Source of the DNA: an uncultured Megasphaera sp.
Lineage (GTDB): Bacteria > Bacillota > Negativicutes > Veillonellales > Megasphaeraceae
DNA: 61,411 nt
Reading direction: 5' to 3'
Assembly (NCBI GenBank): GCA_934193515.1
Contig: CAKPVJ010000011.1
Span: forward strand, 1-61,411
A model generated the notes under the pieces. The model saw only the letters and a list, made by a program, of their open reading frames with translations, searched no databases and was not told the origin of the DNA. Below are positions 35,658-44,313 of the stretch, piece after piece. The stretch's first letter is position 1, and each line of letters starts with the position of its first letter. Both the position numbers and the translations under genes were made by a program.

Positions 35658-36827
35658 ATGTTGCATATTTTGGATAATTTTTTAATTCATTACTTACGTC
35701 GATTTGATAAACATTGTTTTACTGTTGAACTTCATGATAAAACGTACACGATTGGAGAAGGCGAACCGTTATTTCATGTTCGTATCAACAAAGATATACC
35801 GAAAAAGGAATTATTGTCTTCTACGTCGCTGGCATTGGGCGAAGCATATATGCGCAAAGATTTGGAAATTGAAGGTGATTTGTTCACGGCGCTGCAGTGC
35901 ATTTTGAGTCAGACCAGCCAATTTTCCTTAGATAAAAGCGCGTTGGGACGTATTTTATATACATCGGAATCTAAATCCACACAAAAAAAACAGGTATCAT
36001 CCCACTATGACTTGGGCAATGATTTTTATTCTATGTGGCTGGATCCGTCCATGAGCTATTCCTGTGCGTATTTTAAACACGATGATGATACGCTGGAACA
36101 GGCTCAGCACAACAAAGTTCACTATATTTTGGAAAAACTGCACTTGGAAAAGGGCATGAGCCTCTTGGACATTGGCTGCGGCTGGGGCTATTTGTTAATC
36201 GAAGCGGCTAAAAAGTACGGCATTCAAGGATATGGCTGCACGCTAAGTAAAGAACAGTGGAAAAAAGGACAGGAACGCATTGAAAAACTGGGACTGCAGG
36301 GTCAGGTACAGATTGATTTGATTGATTATCGCGACCTGGTAGACGAAGGACGGCAGTATGACCGTATTGTCAGCGTCGGCATGCTGGAACATGTAGGCCG
36401 TTCTAATTATGGCTTGTATATGGAAACGGCGGAACAGCTGCTGAAAGACGGCGGTATGTTCTTGCTGCACTATATCAGCGGTCATGATGAAAGCGTAGGC
36501 AATCCGTGGATGCGTAAATACATTTTCCCAGGCGGTACGCTGCCGTCGCTGCGGGAAATTGTCAGTCTGGCTTATGACAACGACTTCCAGGTCATTGATA
36601 TTGAAAGCCTGCGTCGGCATTACTATAAGACGTTAATGTGCTGGTATCATAATTTCCAGGGAGTACGCGATACAGTAGCAGCAGATAAAGGCGAAGAATT
36701 TGTCCGGATGTGGGATTTGTATCTCTGCGGCTGCGCAGTATCATTCTATATTGGCAATATTGATTTGCATCAGATTTTGATGACCAAAGGAACGAAAAAC
36801 GATTTGCCCATGACACGTTGGTATTAA
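35658..36827 (+). CDS. cfa: cyclopropane-fatty-acyl-phospholipid synthase
   Basis: A 389-residue SAM-dependent enzyme that adds a methylene bridge to unsaturated membrane acyl chains. The N-terminal lipid-binding part contains ALGEAYMRKDLEIEGDLF. The SAM motif is LDIGCGWGYLLIEAAKKYG (about 172-190), followed by the family's GCTLSKEQ and VGMLEHVG. The HHD/Cys-type substrate residues seen in E. coli Cfa are partly visible (HYISG). Its gene follows folD by 25 bases with AGGAG upstream. Cyclopropane acids give acid and solvent tolerance. Confidence 0.92.
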   Translation: MLHILDNFLIHYLRRFDKHCFTVELHDKTYTIGEGEPLFHVRINKDIPKKELLSSTSLALGEAYMRKDLEIEGDLFTALQCILSQTSQFSLDKSALGRILYTSESKSTQKKQVSSHYDLGNDFYSMWLDPSMSYSCAYFKHDDDTLEQAQHNKVHYILEKLHLEKGMSLLDIGCGWGYLLIEAAKKYGIQGYGCTLSKEQWKKGQERIEKLGLQGQVQIDLIDYRDLVDEGRQYDRIVSVGMLEHVGRSNYGLYMETAEQLLKDGGMFLLHYISGHDESVGNPWMRKYIFPGGTLPSLREIVSLAYDNDFQVIDIESLRRHYYKTLMCWYHNFQGVRDTVAADKGEEFVRMWDLYLCGCAVSFYIGNIDLHQILMTKGTKNDLPMTRWY

Positions 36828-36899
36828 TGGGGCATGGGAACTGCAGTTATGATGAACTGCAATGCAGCAGACGATCCATGTAAAACGGCATAATAACAA

Positions 36900-36942
36900 G
36901 GCTGTGACGAAATGAACTAAGAATTTTCATTTTGTCACAGCC
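36900..36942. repeat. long palindrome, subtype A; bidirectional terminator
   Basis: Arms 36900-36916 and 36926-36942 pair over 17 bases (one G-U), core GGCTGTGACGAAATGAA. It matches the element at 29163 over the central TGACAAAATGA block and again lies between convergent genes. Confidence 0.8.
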
Positions 36943-36955
36943 CTGTTTGATTAGA

Positions 36956-37807
36956 TTAGCCTTTTATTTCTTTCTTTAGATTTTTGAAAAAACGGTCAAT
37001 AATACGGTTGTATACGCCGCGCAAATCATCGGAGGAACCTCGCGTGCGCATGTCTTCACTGCAGAAAACGAGCTTGCCTGTTTTTACATCATATACGGCA
37101 AAGCGAACGCGGACGGTTGCCATAGGGACGTAGGCATCCGGCACATAGACCGGATACGACACATCATGATAAAACCAATGGGGATGACCGTCGCTGTCAT
37201 AATACACATCGCGGACCGAATAGGAATTCCATTCAGTGTGAGCCGGAATCAGCCCTGTACCGACATGATATGTCAGAAGCTGAGCCGTGACGTATGCATC
37301 TGCATTGGCGTCAATAACTGCCTGTGGAATTACGACCGGCGCAGGGGACGGCAATGGCTCCGACACAGCCGTTGCTGCTGTAGTATCGGATTTTGCGGTT
37401 TCGGCAGGTGTCGTCGTGTCGGGCGGCAAACCGGCTGCCGGGTCGCTGGCAGCCGCGTGTTTGATTTCTACAGACTGGGGAACAGACGTTACTTTTTTGG
37501 TTGTTTCTTTTTTAGCTGCTTTTTGGCGTAATGCTGGCGGCGCAGGCGCTTCCAACGCAGGCATCACTACGGAAATGCCCTTTACAGCCTCAGCTTTTTT
37601 CTGAAAGTCTTCTTTCAGACGGTAGACCTTCATGGGTGTATCTGCTTGTATCTGCGAAGTGTCTAAGGTATCAACATACAGTTTGTGCACGGAAGAGAAG
37701 GCATAAGTCGAATCCTTCCACGTATCGTAATTTTCTGCAGATGCTGCTAGTGGAATCATGCATACGGCCAACAGTGTGCATATACGGGAGAAAAACGGTT
37801 GAGTCAT
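36956..37807 (-). CDS. exported protein of unknown function
   Basis: A 283-residue protein with a signal peptide (cut after AASA near residue 24) and no lipobox Cys. Residues 85-165 are a low-complexity Ala/Pro/Thr/Lys linker. The C-terminal 110 residues look folded: YHVGTGLIPAHTEW, VRDVYYDSDG, VRVRFAVYDVKTGKLVF and a final helix YNRIIDRFFKNLKKEIK. The last block resembles the DUF4136/GNA1162-type envelope proteins that report 'converted' stress or lipoprotein partners, but this is weak. It is monocistronic with AAAGGAGG upstream. The function is unknown. Confidence 0.7.
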   Translation of the reverse strand: MTQPFFSRICTLLAVCMIPLAASAENYDTWKDSTYAFSSVHKLYVDTLDTSQIQADTPMKVYRLKEDFQKKAEAVKGISVVMPALEAPAPPALRQKAAKKETTKKVTSVPQSVEIKHAAASDPAAGLPPDTTTPAETAKSDTTAATAVSEPLPSPAPVVIPQAVIDANADAYVTAQLLTYHVGTGLIPAHTEWNSYSVRDVYYDSDGHPHWFYHDVSYPVYVPDAYVPMATVRVRFAVYDVKTGKLVFCSEDMRTRGSSDDLRGVYNRIIDRFFKNLKKEIKG

Positions 37808-38032
37808 AAAAAAGCCTCCTTTCTAAAAAATTTTCTGCTTATTCTGCCTATATTATAGCATAGACTGTGTGGCAGACCTATAAAAGAGAAATTGATGCAT
37901 AACATTCTTCGTTATCATACGACATCCTTTTCTAAAAAATTTAAACTTAATGCGTAGAACTAAAAATGTTTTGCTCTGTGATATTAATACTACAAACTAT
38001 AAACTATAAATTGTCAACTACAAAATAAAAAA

Positions 38033-38066
38033 GAGGCTTGTCGCTTTTGGGCGACAGCCCCTTTTT
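38033..38066 (-). repeat. palindrome subtype B; terminator of rubrerythrin gene
   Basis: Minus strand reads GGGGCTGTCGC, a short loop, then GCGACAAGCCTC followed by T runs. It shares its core with the element at 52521. It lies just after the minus-strand rubrerythrin gene, next to AACTACAAA repeats (37989-38025). Confidence 0.75.
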
Positions 38067-38092
38067 CATATACTATATAGTATACCTATTTC

Positions 38093-38644
38093 TTATTTTG
38101 CAAAGTAACGAGCGAGCAAGCCATCAAATACACGGCCGTGGCGAGCTTCATCTTTTGCCATTTCATGAACTGTATCATGGATAGCATCGAGGTTGAGCTG
38201 TTTAGCCAAGGTAGCCAATTCTTTTTTACCAGCGCAGGCACCCTGTTCAGCAGCAGCACGCATTTCAAGGTTGGTCTTTGTATCATCTGTTACGACTTCG
38301 CCGAGAAGTTCAGCAAATTTTGCAGCGTGTTCAGCTTCTTCGAATGCGATGCGTTTGTAAGCTTCTGCTACTTCCGGATAGCCTTGACGGTCAGCAACGC
38401 GGCTCATTGCGAGGTACATGCCTACTTCAGAGCATTCACCGGTGAAGTTCAAATGCAAGCCTTCCAAAATCCGTTCGTCAACGCCTTTGGCTACGCCAAC
38501 TCTATGTTCATCAGCGTATTCTTTTACGCCTTCTTTTAATTCTGTGAATTTAGATTTGGGAGCACCGCACTGTGGACATTTTTCCGGAGCTTCCGTGCCT
38601 TCATAAACATAACCGCAGATACCGCATACAAATTTTTTCATCAT
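38093..38644 (-). CDS. rubrerythrin, rubredoxin domain first
   Basis: A 183-residue non-haem iron protein that reduces hydrogen peroxide in anaerobes. The rubredoxin-type site is N-terminal (Cys7, Cys10, Cys23, Cys26 in CGIC and CPQC), the reverse of classical rubrerythrin. The ferritin-like diiron domain follows, with Glu/His pairs in NFTGECSEVGMYL, FEEAEHAAKF, EMRAAAEQGACAGKKE and KDEARHGRVF. AGGAGGT precedes the ATGATG start. It has its own promoter with an operator-like repeat and a dedicated terminator, so oxidative control is plausible. Confidence 0.94.
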   Translation of the reverse strand: MMKKFVCGICGYVYEGTEAPEKCPQCGAPKSKFTELKEGVKEYADEHRVGVAKGVDERILEGLHLNFTGECSEVGMYLAMSRVADRQGYPEVAEAYKRIAFEEAEHAAKFAELLGEVVTDDTKTNLEMRAAAEQGACAGKKELATLAKQLNLDAIHDTVHEMAKDEARHGRVFDGLLARYFAK

Positions 38645-38705
38645 TCATTACCTCCTAAAATTGGATATGTCATTTTCAAAGTGAAATTGAATATTAATTA
38701 GTATC

Positions 38706-38726
38706 AACAAATAATCTTTATTTGTT
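38706..38726. promoter_or_regulatory. operator-like inverted repeat at the rubrerythrin promoter
   Basis: AACAAATA (38706-38713) and TATTTGTT (38719-38726) form a perfect 8-base inverted repeat with 5-base spacer, just downstream of the -10 box. The size and AT character suit a Fur/PerR-type dimer, although it is not the textbook PerR box. Confidence 0.5.
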
Positions 38727-38734
38727 ATGCTCTT

Positions 38735-38763
38735 ATTATAACAGACACGATTTGTAAAAGCAA
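38735..38763 (-). promoter_or_regulatory. rubrerythrin promoter
   Basis: On the minus strand TTGCTT (38758-38763) and TATAAT (38735-38740) are 17 bases apart, about 90 bases ahead of the ATG. Confidence 0.75.
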
Positions 38764-38938
38764 GGGGATTTTGTAAAAATTTTGAGAAAAGATACCCTAT
38801 ACGGTGAGGACAGGCGGCGATACAGCAGAGTTGCTTTTTCATACTTAGTTATATATAATATTACTAAGTATGAAAGATGAATACGACTATCCTTTATATA
38901 CATTAAATACCATTTTTAAATATAAGGAGGAATTCTGA

Positions 38939-40084
38939 ATGTGGAAGAAAAAAATGGCAGGATTGATGGCTGTGATTGCATTATGCGGGTCGATGGCTGT
39001 CAGTGCGGCTGATTATACAATTTTGGAAAAAGCAGATAAAGTAGAAACGACGGTGTATGGTACGACCCAGACGGGTTCATTGAATGACCGTGTAGCAGCC
39101 TTGGATAAATTGCTGAATGGCAAATCTACGGTAGCAGGCAGTCTGCAGGATAAAACGAATACATTATATAAAGATGTATATGGCAATACGGGTTCTGATT
39201 TGTCTCTTTTGGCAGCGACTAACTTGATGCAGTGGCAGTATTCCGGCCAAATTACGGACGAACCTATTTTGACGCGTGTTGGTGCCTTGGAAGAAGGAAT
39301 TGACGGCAAAGTACAGTCCGGTTCATTGATTAGCCGTATTCAGTCACTGCGGTACAGTATGCTGGGAAATAAAAAATATATTTCTCAGGAAACATTAATT
39401 CCGATATCGACGATTGTTTCTATGAAAACGTTGGAAGCATTAGATTCGAAGACGGCGCAAGAAGGAGATACGGTGCATTTTGCCGTATTAGATGATGTCG
39501 TTGTTGACGGTGTTGTCGTCATTCCGCGCGGTATGGAAGCGACAGGAACGATTACGAAAGCCCGTAAATCCGGCCGGTTTGGCAAAGACGGCAAGATTGA
39601 AATTACATTCCATTCCGTACGGGCAGCAGACAGCACGCCGGTTGACTTGACTGTCGGTGAAAAAACCAAAGAAGAATATAAACGGACAGCCGGCGCTGTA
39701 GGTGCTTCCGCAGCTGGCGCAATTATTTTAGGGCCTGTAGGACTGGTAGGCGGTTTATTTGTTCATGGCAATGAAGTAAATCTCCCTGCCGGTACGACAA
39801 TGTATGCAGAAACGGCAAAAGATACGGAAGTTGTAGGCTTTAAACAAAACGGTACTATTGAAAATTTAAAAACAGCAAATATGGCTGCCAGTGGTGTAGT
39901 TGTACTGTCGGCTGTTACGGATGATGCTAGCGTGACGGGATATCATGGTGACGTTACGCCTGTTGATTTATCCGATACAGCCCATGCTGACAGCACGGCT
40001 GCAGCAGAACAGGCGGATACCACAGCCTATCATGGGCAGACCGCTGCTGCAGGTGAACAGACGATAGGTGACGTACATGAATAG
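38939..40084 (+). CDS. exported envelope protein, unknown, paired with the LptD-like gene
   Basis: A 381-residue exported protein (signal cut after VSAAD-type site near residue 24). The first 140 residues contain about three loose repeats around VYGxxxxGSLxxRVxxLxxxLxG. The middle (about 165-245) is beta-rich with the hairpin FAVLDDVVVDGVVVIPRG. A Gly/Ala-rich hydrophobic stretch (AGAVGASAAGAIILGPVGL) follows, and the last 60 residues are Thr/Ala/Asp-rich. I do not recognise the family. The frame overlaps the LptD-like gene, so the two are translationally coupled and probably act together in the outer membrane. AAGGAGG precedes the ATG. Confidence 0.7.
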   Translation: MWKKKMAGLMAVIALCGSMAVSAADYTILEKADKVETTVYGTTQTGSLNDRVAALDKLLNGKSTVAGSLQDKTNTLYKDVYGNTGSDLSLLAATNLMQWQYSGQITDEPILTRVGALEEGIDGKVQSGSLISRIQSLRYSMLGNKKYISQETLIPISTIVSMKTLEALDSKTAQEGDTVHFAVLDDVVVDGVVVIPRGMEATGTITKARKSGRFGKDGKIEITFHSVRAADSTPVDLTVGEKTKEEYKRTAGAVGASAAGAIILGPVGLVGGLFVHGNEVNLPAGTTMYAETAKDTEVVGFKQNGTIENLKTANMAASGVVVLSAVTDDASVTGYHGDVTPVDLSDTAHADSTAAAEQADTTAYHGQTAAAGEQTIGDVHE

Positions 40085-41594
40085 AACGTGGGCTGTTTCT
40101 GTGTTGGCTGCATTGGTGCCATTTTCTATTATGGCAGCCGATGGGACGGTTCAAACAGGACATACGGCAAAACAATTGCATACGGAAACGGCAATGAAAA
40201 TCCCCGTGGAAAAGACAGCGGTTGTTCCGGTAGATTTGGATAAAGCATCGCAGCAGAAAGATGTTGTCCTGCCGACGCAGCCCATACACGTTGCAGCCGA
40301 TTCTATGATGATGCGCGGAAAAGATGGGTATGTACAGGGCCGCGGCAATGTGGATTTACGGCAGGGCATGGATGAAATCCATGCACATTATATAGAAGGC
40401 AATACTAAAACGCAGGTATACCACACTGCAGGCGACTATGTATATCTTACGGGAGACAATGCCTTTACGGGTACCGACATGACTTACAGCAGCACGACAG
40501 GCGGCGCGACGCTGCGCTCTGTAGAAGGGTTTATGGGACCTAATTATTATATACGCGGTACCGATGCAGAAATGCTGGACGGCACGTACTATTTAAAACA
40601 TGGGCTGATTACAACGCCGCATGCTGTGGCTAAGACGCCGGACTATTATTTAACCGGCGATGACATCCGTGTGTATCCGGGCAACAAATTTACGGCAGAA
40701 AATACAAAACTGTGGTTTAAACACATCTGTCTCTTTACGTACGGCCATTATGAAGGAAGATTGGATGACGCAGGAAAAACGAAATCCTGGCTGTTTACGT
40801 TGTTCCCCCGTCCTACATATACGAAAGCAGATGGGTTTGGCCTGCATGGCTATGCGGATTTCCCCATGAATGACAGCGGAGATTTGCATTTGGATGTAGA
40901 ATATATATTGACGTCCAAGCATGGATTGAAGCCATCTGTTCGTCTGGCGAAAGACACCAAGATAGGGACATTCCGCTTTGGCTACAGCAAAGAAGAAAGT
41001 ACAGATAATGATAATAATATTTGGGCTACTAAATGGCCGGAATTGGAATACGTTGCACCGCGGCTTCATTTGGGAACGACAGGCATTTATGTGGACAGCA
41101 GTGCTAACTGGGGCCGTTGGTCTGAAGACGGCGTTGGTACGGGTACGCATAAAGGGTATCGTACAGAAATTACCCATGTGCCGCTGCCGTTGTGGAAGCA
41201 AGCCAACATCCGGTTCTTTGCCGGGTATCGCCGGGATTGGTATTCCATCCAAGATACAGAACGGCGTGATCCTTATAGCGGCGTGATTGTCAATCAGGGC
41301 ATTAATGACCACATGTGGGCCAGCATCTGGTATAAGAAGCACAATGTCAGCGGCTATACACCCTATCGGTTTGATACGCTTGATGATCCCAGACAAAAAG
41401 GATTATCCCTTGGCTATGTATTAACGCCGCGGGACACCTTTATTTTTACGCTTGCGCAAAACTTGGATACCCGTGATATTTCAGACAGAAATTACACCTG
41501 GGTTCGGGATTTGCATTCGTTCATTGCTGTTATTACGTATAAACAAGTTGATAAAAGCTGGGAAGTTAAGCTCAGAGCCAAAGATTTTGACTAA
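40077..41594 (+). CDS. LptD/OstA-like outer-membrane protein
   Basis: A 505-residue protein with a signal peptide (MNRTWAVSVLAALVPFSIMA) and an OstA-type beta-jellyroll from about 65 to 225, with blocks such as MMMRGKDGYVQGRGNVDLRQ, YVYLTGDNAFTGTDMTYS and YYLKHGLITTPH. The rest has alternating aromatic strands typical of a barrel. LptD proteins place lipopolysaccharide in the outer leaflet; this one is shorter than the usual 700-900 residues, so the barrel has fewer strands or a short version. The LPS role is inference from fold. ATG 40077 has AGGTG six bases before it, inside the preceding gene. Confidence 0.75.
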   Translation: MNRTWAVSVLAALVPFSIMAADGTVQTGHTAKQLHTETAMKIPVEKTAVVPVDLDKASQQKDVVLPTQPIHVAADSMMMRGKDGYVQGRGNVDLRQGMDEIHAHYIEGNTKTQVYHTAGDYVYLTGDNAFTGTDMTYSSTTGGATLRSVEGFMGPNYYIRGTDAEMLDGTYYLKHGLITTPHAVAKTPDYYLTGDDIRVYPGNKFTAENTKLWFKHICLFTYGHYEGRLDDAGKTKSWLFTLFPRPTYTKADGFGLHGYADFPMNDSGDLHLDVEYILTSKHGLKPSVRLAKDTKIGTFRFGYSKEESTDNDNNIWATKWPELEYVAPRLHLGTTGIYVDSSANWGRWSEDGVGTGTHKGYRTEITHVPLPLWKQANIRFFAGYRRDWYSIQDTERRDPYSGVIVNQGINDHMWASIWYKKHNVSGYTPYRFDTLDDPRQKGLSLGYVLTPRDTFIFTLAQNLDTRDISDRNYTWVRDLHSFIAVITYKQVDKSWEVKLRAKDFD

Positions 41595-41607
41595 ATGAAT
41601 ACAGAGA

Positions 41608-41660
41608 GAAAAGCTGTAATATGCTATGGCTGCCGCCATGCTGTTGCAGCTTTTTATTTT
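41608..41660 (+). terminator. terminator after the LptD-like gene
   Basis: AAAAGCTGTAA pairs with TTGCAGCTTTT (41644-41654), imperfectly in the centre, followed by T-rich sequence. It partly abuts the phoP control region. Confidence 0.6.
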
Positions 41661-41712
41661 ACATACTTTTTACATAACATACATAGGTATTGCGGGTGTT
41701 TACAGGTATAAT
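41658..41712 (+). promoter_or_regulatory. Pho-box-like repeats and promoter of phoP
   Basis: TTTACA starts at 41658 and 41669, and TACATA at 41680, giving three units in exact 11-base phase. A further TTTACA lies at 41699-41704, two bases before TATAAT (41707-41712). Eleven-base phasing of such hexamers is how PhoB/PhoP-type regulators bind, so the operon probably controls itself. Confidence 0.65.
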
Positions 41713-41753
41713 ATAGGTAAGAATCTATACGATGAAAAGAGGTTGAACTACCA

Positions 41754-42437
41754 ATGCCATTGATTTTTTGTGTGGAAGATGATGAAAATATACGCGAGCT
41801 CGTAGGCTATGCGCTGCGAAGCCAGGATTTTGAAGTAGAAACCTTTGCCGACGGCAAAGAATTTTGGCAGGGCATGGAAACAAAGACCCCGTCTTTGATT
41901 TTGTTGGATATTATGCTTCCCGGTGAAAGCGGCACCGAAATATTAGAAAAAATTAGAAAAGACAATCAGTTAAAAACAATGCCGGTTATTATGCTGACGG
42001 CTAAAACTAGTGAATATGATATTGTAAAAGGACTGGATGGCGGAGCCGATGATTACGTTTGCAAACCTTTTGGCATTGTAGAACTCATTTCCCGCATTCG
42101 GTCCGTACTGCGGCGCAGCAAACCCCAGCAGACGGAAAAAAATATATATTCGTTTGGGCCAGTCACGTTGGACAGTGAAAAACATATCGTCACTGTCGAT
42201 GGAGAAGTATGCCATTTAACTGTCAAAGAATTTGAACTGCTGCGGTATTTACTGGTAAATACAGACATCGTGCTCAAGCGGGAACAAATTATGGAAGCTG
42301 TCTGGGGATTTACGTATGAAGGAGAAAGCCGTACGATTGATATGCATATTAAAAGCCTGCGTCAGAAACTTGGCGACGGAGGGCATATTATCCGGACTGT
42401 CCGCGGTGTAGGCTACGTGATTGGCGGCAATATATGA
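41754..42437 (+). CDS. phoP: phosphate response regulator, OmpR/PhoB type
   Basis: A 227-residue two-component regulator. The receiver domain has the acidic pocket VEDDE (7-11), the phosphorylated Asp52 in LLDIMLPGESG, and Lys in DYVCKPFG. The winged-helix DNA-binding domain follows from about 130 (VCHLTVKEFELLRYL, GYVIGG). It is paired with a PAS-type sensor kinase by ATGA overlap and sits just before pst genes, which together point to phosphate control. Pho-like repeats precede it. Confidence 0.92.
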   Translation: MPLIFCVEDDENIRELVGYALRSQDFEVETFADGKEFWQGMETKTPSLILLDIMLPGESGTEILEKIRKDNQLKTMPVIMLTAKTSEYDIVKGLDGGADDYVCKPFGIVELISRIRSVLRRSKPQQTEKNIYSFGPVTLDSEKHIVTVDGEVCHLTVKEFELLRYLLVNTDIVLKREQIMEAVWGFTYEGESRTIDMHIKSLRQKLGDGGHIIRTVRGVGYVIGGNI

Positions 42438-44158
42438 GACGAAAAATATATATAAGCTTACTGGCGCTGGGATTTGCCTGTATGGCCGTGACCATCGTTA
42501 TTTCCAGCTGGCTGTTTTGGCGGGCTATGCAGCGGCAGGCGGCAGAAGAAATGGAAGTAGCGTTGACCGTTATGGCACAATCCATTCAGCATACAGACCA
42601 GCCGGAAGACTATTTGCGGCAGATAGCGGCAAAACGCAGCGGAACCATACGAATCACTTGGATTAATCCGGATGGAACGGTACGATTTGAGTCAGACTAT
42701 CAAGGGCAAATGGAAAATCATTTGGCCCGGCCGGAAGTGCAGGAAGCGATACAGCAGGGATATGGCAGTGCGGTTCGAGATTCTTCTACGTTGTCACGTG
42801 CCTTGTATTATACGGCTGAAAAAATGCCTGATGGGACCATTTTGCGCATCAGCATGGAACGAGATACCATGTATGCTCACCTTTTATCACTGTTTCCCAT
42901 CGTCATCGTGCTTTTGCTGCTGGCGGCACTGGGATGTGTCAAAGCTTCGCGCATGCTGACGGCTAGCCTGCTGAATCCGCTGCGGCAGACGGTCCTGCTG
43001 ATGCGGCAGCTGCGAGATCCAGACAGCATGGAACGGCAGGAAAACATCACTGTAGATTCGGAACTGCGGCCGTTAGTGGATAAAATTGTGGCGCAGAGCA
43101 AAGTCATTAAAGAAACGATTCACAGCTTGGAACAACAACGCAACATCATTCGGATGATGATGGAAAATTTGCAGGAAGGTGTTATTCTTACTGACGATAC
43201 TTATCGGATTTTGGGGATGAACCAATGTGCCAGAACGATTTTACATGAAAAAGAAGGCTTTTCTTGTATCGGACAGGCGTTGGAGCCGTTGCTGCTGGAA
43301 GCCTCGTGGCAGCAGATACATGCTCATAAACATTCGGATACGGTGTTTGAAGAAAAAATAGGCCGCGACCATTTATTGTATCAATTAACCGTTCAGTCCG
43401 TATATAAAGAGGATGAATTTTACGGCATTTTATTTATCATTGATGATATTACCGAACAGGAACACCGGGAACAGCTGCGGCGTGAATTTACCTCCAATGT
43501 ATCTCATGAACTAAAAACGCCGCTTACGTCTATCAGCGGCTTTGCTGAAGTATTGTCAGCCGGTCTGTTTCAAACCAATGATGATGTCGTACATTTTGGC
43601 ACCTTGATTCAAAAAGAAGCAAAACGGCTGTTGGACATGATTGAAGAAATCATGCATTTGACGCGAATTGAAGAACATCGGGAAACAGGAGGAGATGAAC
43701 CGGTTTCGCTGAAAAAAATCGTTGCGGATATTGTAGAATTTATGGAACCCGTACTGATAGAAAAAAAGGTGACAATTCACTGCACTATGGAAGATGTACT
43801 CCTTATAGGAAATAAGGGACTGCTGCGGGAAATGGCAATGAATTTGATTGATAATGCCGTTAAGTACAATTTGCCGGGAGGACATGTGTATGTCAGCCTG
43901 CGGAAAAAAGAAAATACGATTTACTTCACCGTACAGGATACAGGCATCGGTATTCCTGAAGACAAGCAAAAACGGGTTTTTGAACGATTTTACCGTGCTG
44001 ATTCCAGCCGTTCCAAGAAAATAAACGGCAGCGGTTTGGGATTATCCATTGTCAAGCATATAGCCGAACGCCATCATGGCACGATTACGTTAAAAAGCAA
44101 AGAGAATACGGGTACGATCATTACGGTTCAATTACCAGCTGAACAAAAAGACGTCTAA
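42434..44158 (+). CDS. phoR: phosphate sensor histidine kinase
   Basis: A 574-residue membrane kinase. Membrane segments lie near 6-26 and 150-170, with an extracytoplasmic sensor loop between. A HAMP-like linker, a PAS domain (about 235-340), and the phospho-acceptor His in FTSNVSHELKTPLTSISG follow. The ATPase domain has NLIDNAVKYN, DTGIGIPEDKQKRVFERFY and GSGLGLSIVKHIAERH. It overlaps phoP by ATGA and ends at the terminator before pstS. The layout matches PhoR of Firmicutes. Confidence 0.92.
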   Translation: MRRKIYISLLALGFACMAVTIVISSWLFWRAMQRQAAEEMEVALTVMAQSIQHTDQPEDYLRQIAAKRSGTIRITWINPDGTVRFESDYQGQMENHLARPEVQEAIQQGYGSAVRDSSTLSRALYYTAEKMPDGTILRISMERDTMYAHLLSLFPIVIVLLLLAALGCVKASRMLTASLLNPLRQTVLLMRQLRDPDSMERQENITVDSELRPLVDKIVAQSKVIKETIHSLEQQRNIIRMMMENLQEGVILTDDTYRILGMNQCARTILHEKEGFSCIGQALEPLLLEASWQQIHAHKHSDTVFEEKIGRDHLLYQLTVQSVYKEDEFYGILFIIDDITEQEHREQLRREFTSNVSHELKTPLTSISGFAEVLSAGLFQTNDDVVHFGTLIQKEAKRLLDMIEEIMHLTRIEEHRETGGDEPVSLKKIVADIVEFMEPVLIEKKVTIHCTMEDVLLIGNKGLLREMAMNLIDNAVKYNLPGGHVYVSLRKKENTIYFTVQDTGIGIPEDKQKRVFERFYRADSSRSKKINGSGLGLSIVKHIAERHHGTITLKSKENTGTIITVQLPAEQKDV

Positions 44159-44176
44159 TACAGGCGTCTTTTTTCT
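44145..44176 (+). terminator. terminator overlapping the phoR stop codon
   Basis: Nine-base stem AAAAAGACG (44145-44153) / CGTCTTTTT (44165-44173) and a T run. The stop codon (44156-44158) lies in the loop. Confidence 0.7.
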
Positions 44177-44203
44177 TTTGCAGAAATGGGGATGCAGAAA
44201 TAT

Positions 44204-44241
44204 TTTACAAAACTTTACATTGTTTACATAAGAAGCTTACA
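44204..44241 (+). promoter_or_regulatory. Pho-box-like repeats ahead of pstS
   Basis: TTTACA occurs at 44204, 44214 and 44223, and CTTACA at 44236. The second and fourth are 22 bases apart (two 11-base turns). TAGGAT at 44251 could serve as -10 box ten bases after the last unit, the usual geometry when a PhoB-type activator replaces the -35 box. Confidence 0.65.
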
Positions 44242-44313
44242 TACGCTTGGTAGGATAAGGTTGTACTTGAAGTAAAACGACACAAGGGTAGTTATTAAAG
44301 GAGAGGATTTAGA

